A DNA stretch of 64,000 nucleotides, taken from the NCBI RefSeq assembly GCF_029203285.1, contig NZ_CP115669.1:868001-932000 (forward strand). Reading direction: 5' to 3'. The translations under genes and the position numbers were made by a program. Source of the DNA: Pseudomonas sp. PSE14. GTDB taxonomy: Bacteria; Pseudomonadota; Gammaproteobacteria; Pseudomonadales; Pseudomonadaceae. Under the pieces are notes generated by a model that made no database searches, had not been told where the DNA came from, and saw only the letters and a list, made by a program, of their open reading frames with translations. Positions 27,397-38,618 of this stretch are shown piece by piece (positions within the stretch are counted from its first letter, which is position 1; each line of letters begins with the position of its first letter).

Positions 27397-28584
27397 TCAG
27401 AACGAATCCCCCGGCACCCGCACCCAGCCTTCCATGAGGATGCGCGAGCTGCGGCTCATGATGGCCTTGGTCACGGTCCACTCGCCGTCCACCTGCTTGG
27501 CCTCGGCGCCTACGCGCAGGGTGCCGGAGGGGTGGCCGAAGCGCACCGCAGTACGTTCGCCACCACCGGCGGCGAGGTTCACCAGGGTGCCGGGAATGGC
27601 GGCGGCGGTGCCGATGGCGACGGCGGCGGTGCCCATCATGGCGTGGTGCAGCTTGCCCATGGACAGCGCGCGCACCAGCAGGTCGACGTCGCCGGCCTTC
27701 ACCTGCTTGCCGCTGGAGGACAGGTAGTCCTTGGGCGGGGAGACGAAGGCGATCTTCGGCGTGTGCTGGCGGGTCGCGGCCTCTTCCGGGGTCTTGATCA
27801 GGCCCATGCGCAGTGCGCCGGCGATACGGATCTTCTCGAAGCGCGCCAGCTGCTCGGGGTCGCCATTGATCGCTTCGCGCAGCTCGGTGCCCTTGTAGCC
27901 GATCTCCTCGGCGTTGACGAAGATGGTCGGGATGCCAGCGGTGATCATGGTCGCCTTGAAGGTGCCGATGCCGGGGACTTCCAGGTCGTCCACCAGGTTG
28001 CCGGTGGGGAACATGGCGCCGCCGTCTTCACCGTCGTCGGACGGGTCGAGGAATTCCAGCACGATCTCTGCGGCGGGGAAGGTCACGCCGTCCAGTTCGA
28101 AGTCGCCGGTTTCCTGCACCTGGCCATTGGTCACGGGCACGTGGGCGATGATGGACTTCTGGATGTTGGCCTGCCAGATGCGCACCACGCAGGTGCCGTT
28201 GTCCGGAATGCGCGACGGGTCGACCAGGCCGGCGTGGATGGCGAAGGAACCGGCGGCGGTGGAGAGGTTGCCGCAGTTGCCGCTCCAGTCGACGAAGGCC
28301 TTGTCGATGGAAATCTGGCCGTAGAGGTAGTCGACGTCGTGATCCGGCTGGCTGCTCTTGGACAGGATCACGCACTTGCTGGTGCTGGAGGTCGCGCCGC
28401 CCATGCCGTCGATGTGCGCGCTGTACGGATCGGGGCTGCCGATCACGCGCATGAACAGCTTGTCGCGCGCCGCGCCGGGCACCTGGCAGCGCTCGGGCAG
28501 GTCCTGCAGGCGGAAGAACACGCCCTTGCTGGTGCCGCCACGGATGTAGGTGGCGGGGATCTTCACTTGGGGTACGTGGGGCAT
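27397..28584 (-). CDS. prpF: 2-Methylaconitate cis-trans isomerase PrpF
   Basis: In AcnD-type 2-methylcitrate cycles AcnD makes the trans form of 2-methylaconitate and PrpF isomerises it to cis; together they replace PrpD. 395 residues, diaminopimelate-epimerase-like fold. Diagnostic words: IPATYIRGGTSKGVFF, HIDGMGGATSSTSKCVIL, VDWSGNCGNLSTAAGSFA and GTAAAIPGTLVNLAAGGGE. It lies downstream of acnD with a repeat doublet between them. No prpD follows in this window. Confidence 0.94.
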   Translation of the reverse strand: MPHVPQVKIPATYIRGGTSKGVFFRLQDLPERCQVPGAARDKLFMRVIGSPDPYSAHIDGMGGATSSTSKCVILSKSSQPDHDVDYLYGQISIDKAFVDWSGNCGNLSTAAGSFAIHAGLVDPSRIPDNGTCVVRIWQANIQKSIIAHVPVTNGQVQETGDFELDGVTFPAAEIVLEFLDPSDDGEDGGAMFPTGNLVDDLEVPGIGTFKATMITAGIPTIFVNAEEIGYKGTELREAINGDPEQLARFEKIRIAGALRMGLIKTPEEAATRQHTPKIAFVSPPKDYLSSSGKQVKAGDVDLLVRALSMGKLHHAMMGTAAVAIGTAAAIPGTLVNLAAGGGERTAVRFGHPSGTLRVGAEAKQVDGEWTVTKAIMSRSSRILMEGWVRVPGDSF

Positions 28585-28613
28585 GGGTCGGGTCCCTGAT
28601 TGTTCGATGGGGC

Positions 28614-28734
28614 TGCCCTCTCCCTAACCCTCTCCCTGAAGGGAGAGGGGACCGTTGGGTGCAGGTTGAAACCATGGCATCAGCCGGCACGGACAGCTCC
28701 CTTTCCCTTCAGGGAGAGGGCGGGGGAGAGGGGC
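28614..28734. repeat. CCCTCTCCC-type repeat doublet, family 3
   Basis: Halves GCCCTCTCCCTAACCCTC... and ...GGGCGGGGGAGAGGGG, separated by about 40 bp, between acnD and prpF. Placed inside an operon, the hairpins could affect mRNA stability. Confidence 0.75.
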
Positions 28735-28774
28735 TTTCAACCCGGCCCGCACTCGGCAGGCCGGAGCCGTTACA

Positions 28775-31383
<2,609 letters not shown>

Positions 31384-31387
<4 letters not shown>

Positions 31388-32544
31388 TTGCGGTCCTTGA
31401 GCGGCACGAACTGCAGATCTTCCGGGCCAACGTAGTTGGCGCTCGGGCGGATGATCTTGCCGTCGATGCGCTGCTCGATGACGTGGGCGGACCAGCCGGC
31501 GGTACGGGCGATCACGAACAGCGGGGTGAACATGGCGGTGGGCACGCCCATCATGTGGTAGCTGACGGCGCTGAACCAGTCGAGGTTGGGGAACATCTTC
31601 TTGATTTCCCACATCACGCTTTCCAGGCGCTCGGCGATGTCATACATCTTGGTGTTGGACTGCTCGACGGACAGCTGGTGAGCGACTTCCTTGATCACCT
31701 TGTTGCGCGGGTCGGATACGGTGTAGACCGGGTGGCCGAAGCCGATCACCACTTCCTTGCGCTCGACGCGGGCACGGATGTCGGCCTCGGCTTCGTTCGG
31801 GTTGTCGTAGCGCTTCTGGATCTCAAAGGCCACTTCGTTGGCGCCGCCGTGTTTCGGGCCGCGCAGCGCACCGATGGCGCCGGCGATGCAGGAGTACATG
31901 TCCGAGCCGGTACCGGCGATCACGCGGGAGGTGAAGGTGGAGGCGTTGAACTCGTGCTCGGCGTACAGGTTCAGCGAGGTGTGCATGGCGCGCACCCAGG
32001 ACTCGCGCGGCTTCTGCCCGTGCAGCAGGTGCAGGAAGTGGCCGCCGATGGAGTCGTCGTCGGTCTCGACGTCGATGCGCTTGCCGTTGTGGCTGAAGTG
32101 GTACCAGTAGAGCAGGGCGGAACCCAGGGAGGCCATCAGCTTGTCGGCGATGTCGCGGGCGCCCGGATGGTTATGGTCGTCCTTCTCCGGCGACAGGCAG
32201 CCGAGCACGGACACGGCGGTGCGCATCACGTCCATCGGGTGGGCGGACGGCGGCAGGGTTTCCAGGGCGGCCTTGACGCCGGCCGGCAGGCCGCGCAGGG
32301 CTTTCAGCTTGGCCTTGTAGCCGGCCAGTTCGGCGGCGTTGGGCAGCTTGCCGTGGACCAGCAGGTGGGCGATTTCCTCGAATTCGCAGCGGTTGGCGAA
32401 ATCCAGGACGTCATAGCCACGGTAGTGCAGGTCGTTGCCGGTGCGGCCGACGGTGCACAGGGCAGTGTTGCCAGCGGCGGTGCCACTCAGGGCCACGGAC
32501 TTCTTGGGTTTGAAGGCGGTGGTGGTTTCTGCGGTAGCGCTCAT
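31384..32544 (-). CDS. prpC: 2-Methylcitrate synthase
   Basis: Condenses propionyl-CoA with oxaloacetate. 386 residues, citrate-synthase fold. Family markers: [36 protein letters not shown], the catalytic [35 protein letters not shown] and the C-terminal [16 protein letters not shown]. The ATG at 32544 is preceded by GAGGAGA; upstream in-frame ATGs are less well placed. A repeat element sits in the 215-bp gap to prpB. Confidence 0.95.
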
Positions 32545-32650
32545 CGCGTGTCTCCTCATCAAATCCGGTTGCTTGTTCTTGTTCCGCCGGCACAGGCCGT
32601 ACGGTCGGTTCGAATCTGGTTGGCGAAAGCCGCTCGGGCTTCGCCGTGGC

Positions 32651-32726
32651 GTAGGGCGAATAACGCGAAGCGTTATCCGCCGTTACAGCCGATGGTGGAT
32701 AACGCCTGGGGCGTTATGCACCCTAC
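32651..32726. repeat. Short relative (76 bp) of the GTAGGG dispersed element
   Basis: Starts GTAGGGCGAATAACGCGAAG and ends GCGTTATGCACCCTAC. The outer ends are inverted, and the internal AACGCGAAGCGTT hairpin resembles the elements at 19341 and 21894, but the centre is shorter. It lies inside the prp operon between prpB and prpC. Confidence 0.7.
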
Positions 32727-32759
32727 GATTCGTCCAGGCCTGGCCTGAACGAACGGAAA

Positions 32760-33647
32760 TCACTTCTTGCCAGCAGCGAACAGCGCGTCGAGCTTCTGCT
32801 CGAAGGCGTGGTAGCCGATGCGGTCGTACAGCTCGGCACGGGTCTGCATCAGCTCGATCACGTTCTGCTGGTGGCCTTCCTGGCGGATTGCGGTGTACAC
32901 GGCTTCGGCGGCCTTGTTGGCGGCGCGGAAGGCCGACAGCGGGTAGAGCTGGATGGCCACGCCGACCGAGGCCAGCTCGTCGCGGGTGAACAGCGGGGTG
33001 GCGCCGAACTCGGTGATGTTGGCCAGGATCGGCACGTTCAGCGCATCGACGAAGCGCTTGTAGGTCGGCAGGTCGTAGGCGGCCTCGGCGAAGATGGCAT
33101 CGGCGCCGGCTTCGACATAACGCTGGCAGCGTTCGATGGCGGCGTCCACCCCTTCGGCCTGGATGGCGTCGGTACGGGCGATCAGGAAGAAGTTCGGGTC
33201 GGTCTTGGCATCGGCGGCGGCTTTCACGCGGTCAGCCATTTCCTCGACGGAGACGATTTCCTTGCCCGGACGGTGGCCGCAACGCTTGGCGCCGACCTGG
33301 TCTTCGATGTGGGCGGCGGCGGCACCGGCCTTGATGAGGCTCTTCACGGTGCGCTCGATGTTGAAGGCGCTGGGGCCGAAGCCGGTGTCGATGTCCACCA
33401 GCAGCGGCAGGTCGCAGACGTCGGTGATGCGACGCACGTCGGTGAGCACGTCATCCAGGGTGTTGATGCCCAGGTCCGGCAGGCCGAGGGAACCCGCCGC
33501 CACACCGCCACCGGAGAGGTAGATGGCCTTGAAGCCGGCGCGCTTGGCCAGCAGCGCGTGGTTGGCGTTGATCGCGCCGATCACCTGCAGCGGCTTTTCT
33601 TCGGCAAGGGCGTCACGGAAACGTTGGCCGGCGGTCTTGTAGCTCAT
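32760..33647 (-). CDS. prpB: 2-Methylisocitrate lyase
   Basis: Cleaves 2-methylisocitrate into pyruvate and succinate, the last step of the cycle. 295 residues, PEP-mutase/isocitrate-lyase fold. The catalytic loop is KRCGH with Cys123; [19 protein letters not shown] and [12 protein letters not shown] precede it; [17 protein letters not shown] follows. Its ATG overlaps the stop of the GntR regulator gene by 4 bp. First structural gene of the operon. Confidence 0.96.
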   Translation of the reverse strand: MSYKTAGQRFRDALAEEKPLQVIGAINANHALLAKRAGFKAIYLSGGGVAAGSLGLPDLGINTLDDVLTDVRRITDVCDLPLLVDIDTGFGPSAFNIERTVKSLIKAGAAAAHIEDQVGAKRCGHRPGKEIVSVEEMADRVKAAADAKTDPNFFLIARTDAIQAEGVDAAIERCQRYVEAGADAIFAEAAYDLPTYKRFVDALNVPILANITEFGATPLFTRDELASVGVAIQLYPLSAFRAANKAAEAVYTAIRQEGHQQNVIELMQTRAELYDRIGYHAFEQKLDALFAAGKK

Positions 33648-34366
33648 TGTTCACCTCGTACGTTGGCTGTCTTGGCTTGGGCGTCCAGGTAGTGACGCTC
33701 CACATTGCGTTTCGAGGCGCCGATGTGACGGCGCATCAGCAACTCGGCCAGTTCGCCGTCACGATCGGCGATGGCATCGAGAATCCGGTGGTGCTCGGCG
33801 AAAGCCTGGCGCGGCCGGTTGGGCGTCGCCGAGAACTGCAGGCGGTACATGCGCACCAGCTGGTACAGCTCGCCGCAGAGCATGCGGGTGAGGGTGCGGT
33901 TGCCGCTGCCCTGGATGATCCGGTAGTGGAAGTCGTAGTCGCCTTCCTGCTGGTAGTAGCCGCGCCCGGCCTGGAAGGCCTCGTCACGCTCGTGGGTGTC
34001 GAGCACCCGGCGCAGCTCGTCGATCTCTTCCTGGCTCATGCGCTCGGCGGCCAGGCGGCAGGCCATGCCTTCGAGGGATTCGCGGATCTCGTAGAGTTCC
34101 AGCAGCTCCTCGTGGCTCAGCGACACCACCCGCGCGCCGACGTGCGGTACGCGCACCAGCAGCTTCTGGCCTTCCAGGCGGTGGATTGCCTCGCGCAGCG
34201 GGCCCCGGCTGATGCCGTAGGTGCGCGCCAGCTCCGGCTCGGAAATCTTGCTGCCGGGGGCGATCTCGCCTTTGACGATGGCGGACTGGATCTTGCGGAA
34301 CACGTGTTCCGAGAGGGTCTCGCTGTCGTCCGAAACCAGGCTTGGCAGAGTCAGGCTATCGTTCAT
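33644..34366 (-). CDS. GntR family regulator of the prp operon (FCD/FadR type)
   Basis: A 240-residue regulator: winged helix with [20 protein letters not shown] at ~40-60, then an all-helical FCD ligand domain ([58 protein letters not shown]). It is the first gene of the prp transcript and overlaps prpB, so it is autoregulated with the operon. Two TGTCGACA palindromes lie at its promoter. P. aeruginosa has the same arrangement (remembered as PmiR). The effector is presumably 2-methyl(iso)citrate, by analogy. Confidence 0.9.
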   Translation of the reverse strand: MNDSLTLPSLVSDDSETLSEHVFRKIQSAIVKGEIAPGSKISEPELARTYGISRGPLREAIHRLEGQKLLVRVPHVGARVVSLSHEELLELYEIRESLEGMACRLAAERMSQEEIDELRRVLDTHERDEAFQAGRGYYQQEGDYDFHYRIIQGSGNRTLTRMLCGELYQLVRMYRLQFSATPNRPRQAFAEHHRILDAIADRDGELAELLMRRHIGASKRNVERHYLDAQAKTANVRGEQ

Positions 34367-34367
34367 G

Positions 34368-34378
34368 GTGTCGACAAT
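34368..34378. promoter_or_regulatory. Operator O2 of the prp operon
   Basis: GTGTCGACAAT with the palindromic core TGTCGACA, located in the 5' leader immediately before the regulator's ATG, where a bound protein would block elongation or the ribosome site. Confidence 0.65.
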
Positions 34379-34396
34379 CTTCTTGATGTGCGGCGA

Positions 34397-34425
34397 AAGC
34401 TACCTCTCCAATGCGCCTTGGTCAA
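34397..34425 (-). promoter_or_regulatory. Sigma-70 promoter of the prp operon
   Basis: Minus strand -35 TTGACC (34420-34425), 17-bp spacer, -10 TAGCTT (34397-34402). Predicted start near 34390, about 25 nt before the regulator's ATG. It lies between two TGTCGACA operators. Confidence 0.7.
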
Positions 34426-34440
34426 TGAAGATTTGATGAA

Positions 34441-34451
34441 GTGTCGACAAT
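34441..34451. promoter_or_regulatory. Operator O1 of the prp operon
   Basis: GTGTCGACAAT, the same 11 bases as O2, 16 bp upstream of the -35. Centre-to-centre distance to O2 is 73 bp, close to seven helical turns. Confidence 0.65.
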
Positions 34452-34596
34452 CGTCTAACAGGCCCCTGGGTTTATACCCGTGTGGACAGGTCCGGCGGCG
34501 ATGCTGTCCGCGAAAATGGCGGATATCCCCTCGTCAGCCGCTGTGCCGGCGCCGCTCAGGCCCGCTAGGATCGGGGGAAAAACGGAGATCGCGTGC

Positions 34597-35208
34597 ATGC
34601 AACTCTACGACCGCTATGTGCTGCCCCGGCTGATCGATTTCGCCTGCGGCCTGGGCGATGTGATGAAGCAGCGCTCGCTGCTGGTGCCCCGCGCCCATGG
34701 CCGGGTACTGGAGATCGGCATGGGCACCGGGCTGAACCTGTCGTTTTACGATCCGGCGAAAGTGTCGACAATCGTCGGGGTCGACCCCGCGGCGCAGATG
34801 CAGAAGCTCGCCCGCGAGCGCGTCGGGCGCATTGGCATTCCGGTGGAGATGGTGGCGCTGGAGCTGGGCGAGATCCGTGCCGACACCGCGAGCTTCGACA
34901 GCATCGTCTGCACCTTTACCTTGTGCAGCATTCCCGATGCCGTGGCGGCGCTGAAGGAAATGCGCCGGGTGCTCAAGCCGGGTGGCGAGTTCCTCTTCTG
35001 TGAGCACGGCCTGGCCCCGGACGCCAGCGTGCGCGCCTGGCAGCACCGACTGACACCGGTGTGGAAGCCACTGGCCGGTGGCTGTCACCTCGACCGCGAC
35101 ATGCCGGCGTTGATCCAGGCCGGCGGCTTCACGCTGCGCGAGCTGGTCCAGGACTACCTGCCGGGCCCCCGGCCGATGACCTACGTCTACCGCGGCATGG
35201 CTGACTGA
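34597..35208 (+). CDS. Class I SAM-dependent methyltransferase
   Basis: A 203-residue Rossmann-fold methyltransferase. Motif I is GRVLEIGMGTGLNL, motif II the acid in VGVDPAAQMQKLA, motif IV IVCTFTLCSIPD, and post-motif RRVLKPGGEFLFCEHGL. This Methyltransf_11 (UbiE-like) group acts on small molecules or lipids; the substrate is unknown. The ATG at 34597 is preceded by GGAG at 34584. It is divergent from the prp operon and contains a third copy of the prp operator sequence (34762-34772) inside its coding region. Confidence 0.86.
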   Translation: MQLYDRYVLPRLIDFACGLGDVMKQRSLLVPRAHGRVLEIGMGTGLNLSFYDPAKVSTIVGVDPAAQMQKLARERVGRIGIPVEMVALELGEIRADTASFDSIVCTFTLCSIPDAVAALKEMRRVLKPGGEFLFCEHGLAPDASVRAWQHRLTPVWKPLAGGCHLDRDMPALIQAGGFTLRELVQDYLPGPRPMTYVYRGMAD

Positions 35209-35214
35209 GCGAAC

Positions 35215-35457
35215 TCAGGCGGCGCGGTGCAGCGGAGTGACGCTGAGGATGTGCGAACTGGCGAGGAACAGGTCCTGTACGGCGCCGCTGGGCGCCTCGC
35301 GGCTCTGGCAGTCGTCCAGGCGTACCATGGCGGGCGCATGGCCCTGGTACAGGGCGAGGAAGTCTTCCCGGCTGATGCGGCCACGAAGAATGCGTTGCGG
35401 GCGGTAGGGAGACCAGGTCTCCACTTCGACCCAGAGGCTTTCGGGATCGTCATGCAT
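35215..35457 (-). CDS. Hypothetical protein, 80 aa
   Basis: I do not recognise this protein. The ATG at 35457 gives MHDDPESLWVEVETWSPYRP, then RILRGRISREDFLALYQGH and a C-terminus ending LSVTPLHRA. It has no signal peptide or membrane helix. It converges with the methyltransferase gene, 6 bp from its stop. Codon use looks like its neighbours, which supports a real gene, but the evidence is modest. Confidence 0.6.
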   Translation of the reverse strand: MHDDPESLWVEVETWSPYRPQRILRGRISREDFLALYQGHAPAMVRLDDCQSREAPSGAVQDLFLASSHILSVTPLHRAA

Positions 35458-35573
35458 GGCGGATGGTCCGGTGGGAAAAGTAGCGTGCCTACCCTGAGAC
35501 ACCGGACCTGCGCCAAATTCCTCAGGGGGCCCCGATAAATTTGTAGAAAATTATTTTCTCCAGGCCGTGCGCC

Positions 35574-36467
35574 CTACAGCGACGCGGCATAAGCCGCTGC
35601 CCAGTCCCTGGCGAAGGCCTCGAACGGAGTCGCCGTGGTGTTGGCCGGCGAACGTTGCTCCCGTGCCCGTACCCGCCCGTTGTTGATCGCTTCGGCCAGC
35701 TCCGCGTAGCAGCCTGCCACGCTGGCGGAGAAGCCGGCCTGTTGCAGGACCCCGGCCAGTTCCTCTGGCGATACCTGGATATAAGGCAGCTGCGGTTTGC
35801 CGATGGCGGCGCCGAGCAGGCGGGTGGCCTCGGCGTAGCTGATGTCCCGCTGGCCGAGCACTTCGCGGGTCACCACGCCTTGCCAGTCGCCTTCGAGCAG
35901 GGCGTGGCTGGCGGCGGCGGCCACGTCGGCGGTGGCGACCATCGGCACGGGCACGTCCGGCGCCACCGCGTCGCTGTAGCAGTCGTAGGCGCGGACCACT
36001 TCCAGCGCGCCATAGAGGTTCTCGAACAGTGCGCCGGAACGCAGCATCAGTACGCTCACCTCTGGCGGCAGCGTGTGCAGGCGCTGCTCCTGGTCATGCA
36101 TGCTGATGATCGGCCCGCTGCCGGACGGTACGTCCGCCCCGACGCTGCTGAGAAACACCACGCGGCGCACGCCGCTGCGGCGGATGGCCTGCAGGATGGC
36201 CTCGCCCTGGGTGGCCTGTTGCTGGCGGTAGTCTTCGGTGTCCGGGCCATAGGCCAGGAGGGTGTAGACCGCCTCGGCGCCCTGGAAGGCCTGGCCGAGG
36301 AAGTCGGCATCGTCCGGCTCGCCAACCGCAATCTGCGCGCCGGCGGCGGCCAGCGGGGCGAGGCGTTCGGCGCTGCGGCCGAGGGCGCGGACCGGCACGC
36401 CGGCGTTGAGCAGGGTCTGGCAGATTCTCGAACCGGTGCGACCGGTGGCGCCCATTACGGTGATCAT
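35574..36467 (-). CDS. NmrA-like NAD(P)-binding protein
   Basis: A 297-residue atypical short-chain dehydrogenase (NmrA/NAD(P)H-binding family; azoreductase- or quinone-reductase-like). The nucleotide loop is VMGATGRTGSRICQTLL; RRVVFLSSVGADVP and the VPMVATADVAAAASHALLEG region follow. Such proteins are redox sensors or NAD(P)H:quinone oxidoreductases. It is divergent from an AraC regulator (170 bp between starts), a common regulator-target layout, so that regulator probably controls it. Confidence 0.87.
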   Translation of the reverse strand: MITVMGATGRTGSRICQTLLNAGVPVRALGRSAERLAPLAAAGAQIAVGEPDDADFLGQAFQGAEAVYTLLAYGPDTEDYRQQQATQGEAILQAIRRSGVRRVVFLSSVGADVPSGSGPIISMHDQEQRLHTLPPEVSVLMLRSGALFENLYGALEVVRAYDCYSDAVAPDVPVPMVATADVAAAASHALLEGDWQGVVTREVLGQRDISYAEATRLLGAAIGKPQLPYIQVSPEELAGVLQQAGFSASVAGCYAELAEAINNGRVRAREQRSPANTTATPFEAFARDWAAAYAASL

Positions 36468-36636
36468 GGCGATGTCCTCGTGGAGGGCCTGTCCCGCGGC
36501 GCCCGCCGTGGGTTCGTTGGCCTGGGTTCAGTCTCTCGCTGGAGGGCTGGACGGTTAATGCCTGGAGGTCGCCGCTTCATGCTCATTCGTCCAAATGTGC
36601 TGGACGATCCACGGGACGAGGGCCAGTCTCGAATCC

Positions 36637-37605
36637 ATGAGCCAGCCTGAAACCCTTCCTGACGCCACCGCCCCCTGGGCCTCCGTCGATCCCCTGGGCG
36701 AGGCCCTACACTTCCTGCGCATGAGCGGCACCTTCTACTGTCGCTCGGAATTCACCGCGCCCTGGGGGCTGGACCTGCCGGCCATGCCGCAGTGCCTGAT
36801 GTTCCATGTGCTGACGGTGGGCAAGTGCTGGCTGGAGGCCGACGGCGCCGAGCCGCGCCGTCTGGTGCCCGGCGACCTGGTGCTGGCGCCCCATGGCGAG
36901 GGACATCGATTGGTCAGCGCACCGGGTGAAGCGGCGGCGGGGCTGTTCGACCTGCCGCGCGCCTATGCCAGTGATCGCTACGAGGTGCTGCGCCAAGGCG
37001 GGGGCGGCGAGCCGACGGCGATGATCTGTGGCGCGGTGCGTTTCGACCATCCCGCGGCGCTGCAACTGGTGCGTTTGCTGCCGCCTGTGCTGGAGGCGCG
37101 GATCAGCGATCCCGGACAGCGCGACTGGCTGCTGAGCACTTTGCGGCTGATGGAGAACGAGGCACGGGCGATGCGTCCGGGCGGGGAAACGGTGATCACC
37201 CGCCTGGCCGATATCCTGGTGATCCAGGCCATCCGCGCCTGGATCGAGCAGGACCCGGCGGCGCAGACCGGTTGGCTCGGTGCCCTGCAGGACCGCCAGC
37301 TGGGCCGCGCACTCAGTCTGATCCACCGCGAGCCGGCGCGGGCCTGGAGCCTGGCGGCGTTGGCCGGGGCGGCGGCGATGTCGCGCTCGGCGTTCGCCGC
37401 GCGCTTCGCCGAGAAGGTCGGGATGCCGGCCATGCACTACGTCACCCGCTGGCGCATGCACGTGGCGCTGGGCTGGCTGCAGGAGCGGGAGATTGCCGTG
37501 GCGGAGCTGGCCGAGCGCCTCGGTTACCAGTCCGAGGCGGCGTTCAGCCGGGCGTTCAAGCGTTGTATCGGGGTATCGCCGGGGAGCGTGCGGCGCAGTG
37601 CATAA
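36637..37605 (+). CDS. AraC family regulator, cupin type
   Basis: A 322-residue regulator with an N-terminal cupin sensor (AraC_binding, Cupin_6; RLVPGDLVLAPHGEGHRLV) at ~20-200 and a C-terminal AraC DNA-binding domain: LAALAGAAAMSRSAFAARF for the first helix-turn-helix and VAELAERLGYQSEAAFSRAF for the second. This subgroup usually controls a neighbouring oxidoreductase gene, here the NmrA-like one transcribed divergently. The ATG at 36637 has only a weak Shine-Dalgarno site; the upstream ATG at 36595 is less likely. Confidence 0.88.
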   Translation: MSQPETLPDATAPWASVDPLGEALHFLRMSGTFYCRSEFTAPWGLDLPAMPQCLMFHVLTVGKCWLEADGAEPRRLVPGDLVLAPHGEGHRLVSAPGEAAAGLFDLPRAYASDRYEVLRQGGGGEPTAMICGAVRFDHPAALQLVRLLPPVLEARISDPGQRDWLLSTLRLMENEARAMRPGGETVITRLADILVIQAIRAWIEQDPAAQTGWLGALQDRQLGRALSLIHREPARAWSLAALAGAAAMSRSAFAARFAEKVGMPAMHYVTRWRMHVALGWLQEREIAVAELAERLGYQSEAAFSRAFKRCIGVSPGSVRRSA

Positions 37606-37634
37606 GAGCCTGCCGCTCGCGTCGGCGTTGATTC

Positions 37635-37781
37635 GTAGGAGCGGACCTCGTCCGCGAAATCCATCGCGGCGGAATTCGTTCTGGCGGGGACACGCGTTGG
37701 CGTTGCGCGAGATTGCTCTACGGCATTCAGCCTTCCGTGAGAGAGCGGCGGCGGGACTTCGCGGACAAGGTCCGCTCCTAC
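37635..37781. repeat. REP doublet, family 2
   Basis: GTAGGAGCGGAC-CTC-GTCCGCG (37635-37658) and its inverse ending GTCCGCTCCTAC (37758-37781). With the following doublet it fills the 373-bp gap between the AraC gene and the acidic hypothetical gene. Confidence 0.85.
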
Positions 37782-37805
37782 GACATACATCTGCACTCCG
37801 GACGG

Positions 37806-37920
37806 CCCTCACCCTAACCCTCTCCCAACGGGAGAGGGAACCGTTCGGTGCAGGATGAAACCTTCGTGTCAGTCGGCTCGGACTGCCCCCTCTCCCTGAG
37901 GGAGAGGGCTGGGGTGAGGG
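37806..37920. repeat. CCCTCTCCC-type repeat doublet, family 3
   Basis: Halves CCCTCACCCTAACCCTCTCC and ...GGGCTGGGGTGAGGG, the third copy of this family in the window (others at 27189 and 28614). Confidence 0.8.
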
Positions 37921-37978
37921 GGATGCATCGGCACGGACTCCCCGGAAGAAGGCAGTTGCTCCTGCAACGGCGCCGGCG

Positions 37979-38428
37979 TCAGAGCTGAATATCGTCGCGG
38001 ATCAGCACGCAGGTGCAGCCGTCGTTGTCTTCGCTCCAGTCGTGCAGGAAGTACATCTGGATCTTGCCGGCGTCCATTACCGCCAGGAAGTCGCCGACTT
38101 CCGGAACGAAGAAGCCCGGCGTGCCCGGCTCGGCTTCGGATTCGAGGCGTGCGTTGAAGAACAGCGCCGGGTCGGCGTCGTCGTAGAAGTCTTCGCGTTC
38201 GGCGGCGTCCCACTCGGCGGGGGCTTCGAAGGGGCCGAGGAAGAGCACCTTGGCAGTGCCCATGTCCAGCTCTTCGGCGTCCGGATCGTTGTCGTCCGGG
38301 CGGTAGACGTCGGCATCCAGCGCGTCGGCGCTGGCGAGGATGGCGCGGCGTGCGGCCATGCGCTGCTGCGGGTCGACGCCGGCATCGGCGCAGAGCTGGT
38401 TCCAGAGGATTTCGGCTTGGGTGGACAT
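37979..38428 (-). CDS. Hypothetical acidic protein, 149 aa
   Basis: I do not recognise a domain. The protein is strongly acidic, with runs such as VYRPDDNDPDAEELDMG and WDAAEREDFYDDADPALFF, and ends in WSEDNDGCTCVLIRDD. There is no signal peptide or membrane segment. The coding pattern and length support a real gene, probably a conserved Pseudomonas protein; the start at MSTQ (38428) is preferred over upstream TTG. Bases around 38455 should be re-read because frame and position counts differ by one there. Confidence 0.65.
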   Translation of the reverse strand: MSTQAEILWNQLCADAGVDPQQRMAARRAILASADALDADVYRPDDNDPDAEELDMGTAKVLFLGPFEAPAEWDAAEREDFYDDADPALFFNARLESEAEPGTPGFFVPEVGDFLAVMDAGKIQMYFLHDWSEDNDGCTCVLIRDDIQL

Positions 38429-38524
38429 GGGGGCTCCCGCTCGTGCGGCCGGTGGAAAGGGCGATAGTGTCGGGGACAGTTCCCGGCAGATCAATGGGGC
38501 GCGCCGCCGCGTGGCATTACCTTT

Positions 38525-38603
38525 GTAGGAGCGAGCTTGCTCGCGAACGCTTTCAGGTGGATACCACGGCTTCAGGCAGGTTCGCGAGCAAGCTCGCTCC
38601 TAC
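38525..38603. repeat. REP doublet (REPIN), family 1
   Basis: GTAGGAGCGAGC...GAAC and its inverse, about 79 bp in total, just downstream of aauR, where it may protect the 3' end of that transcript. Confidence 0.88.
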
Positions 38604-38618
38604 CAAAAGAATTTGCGT

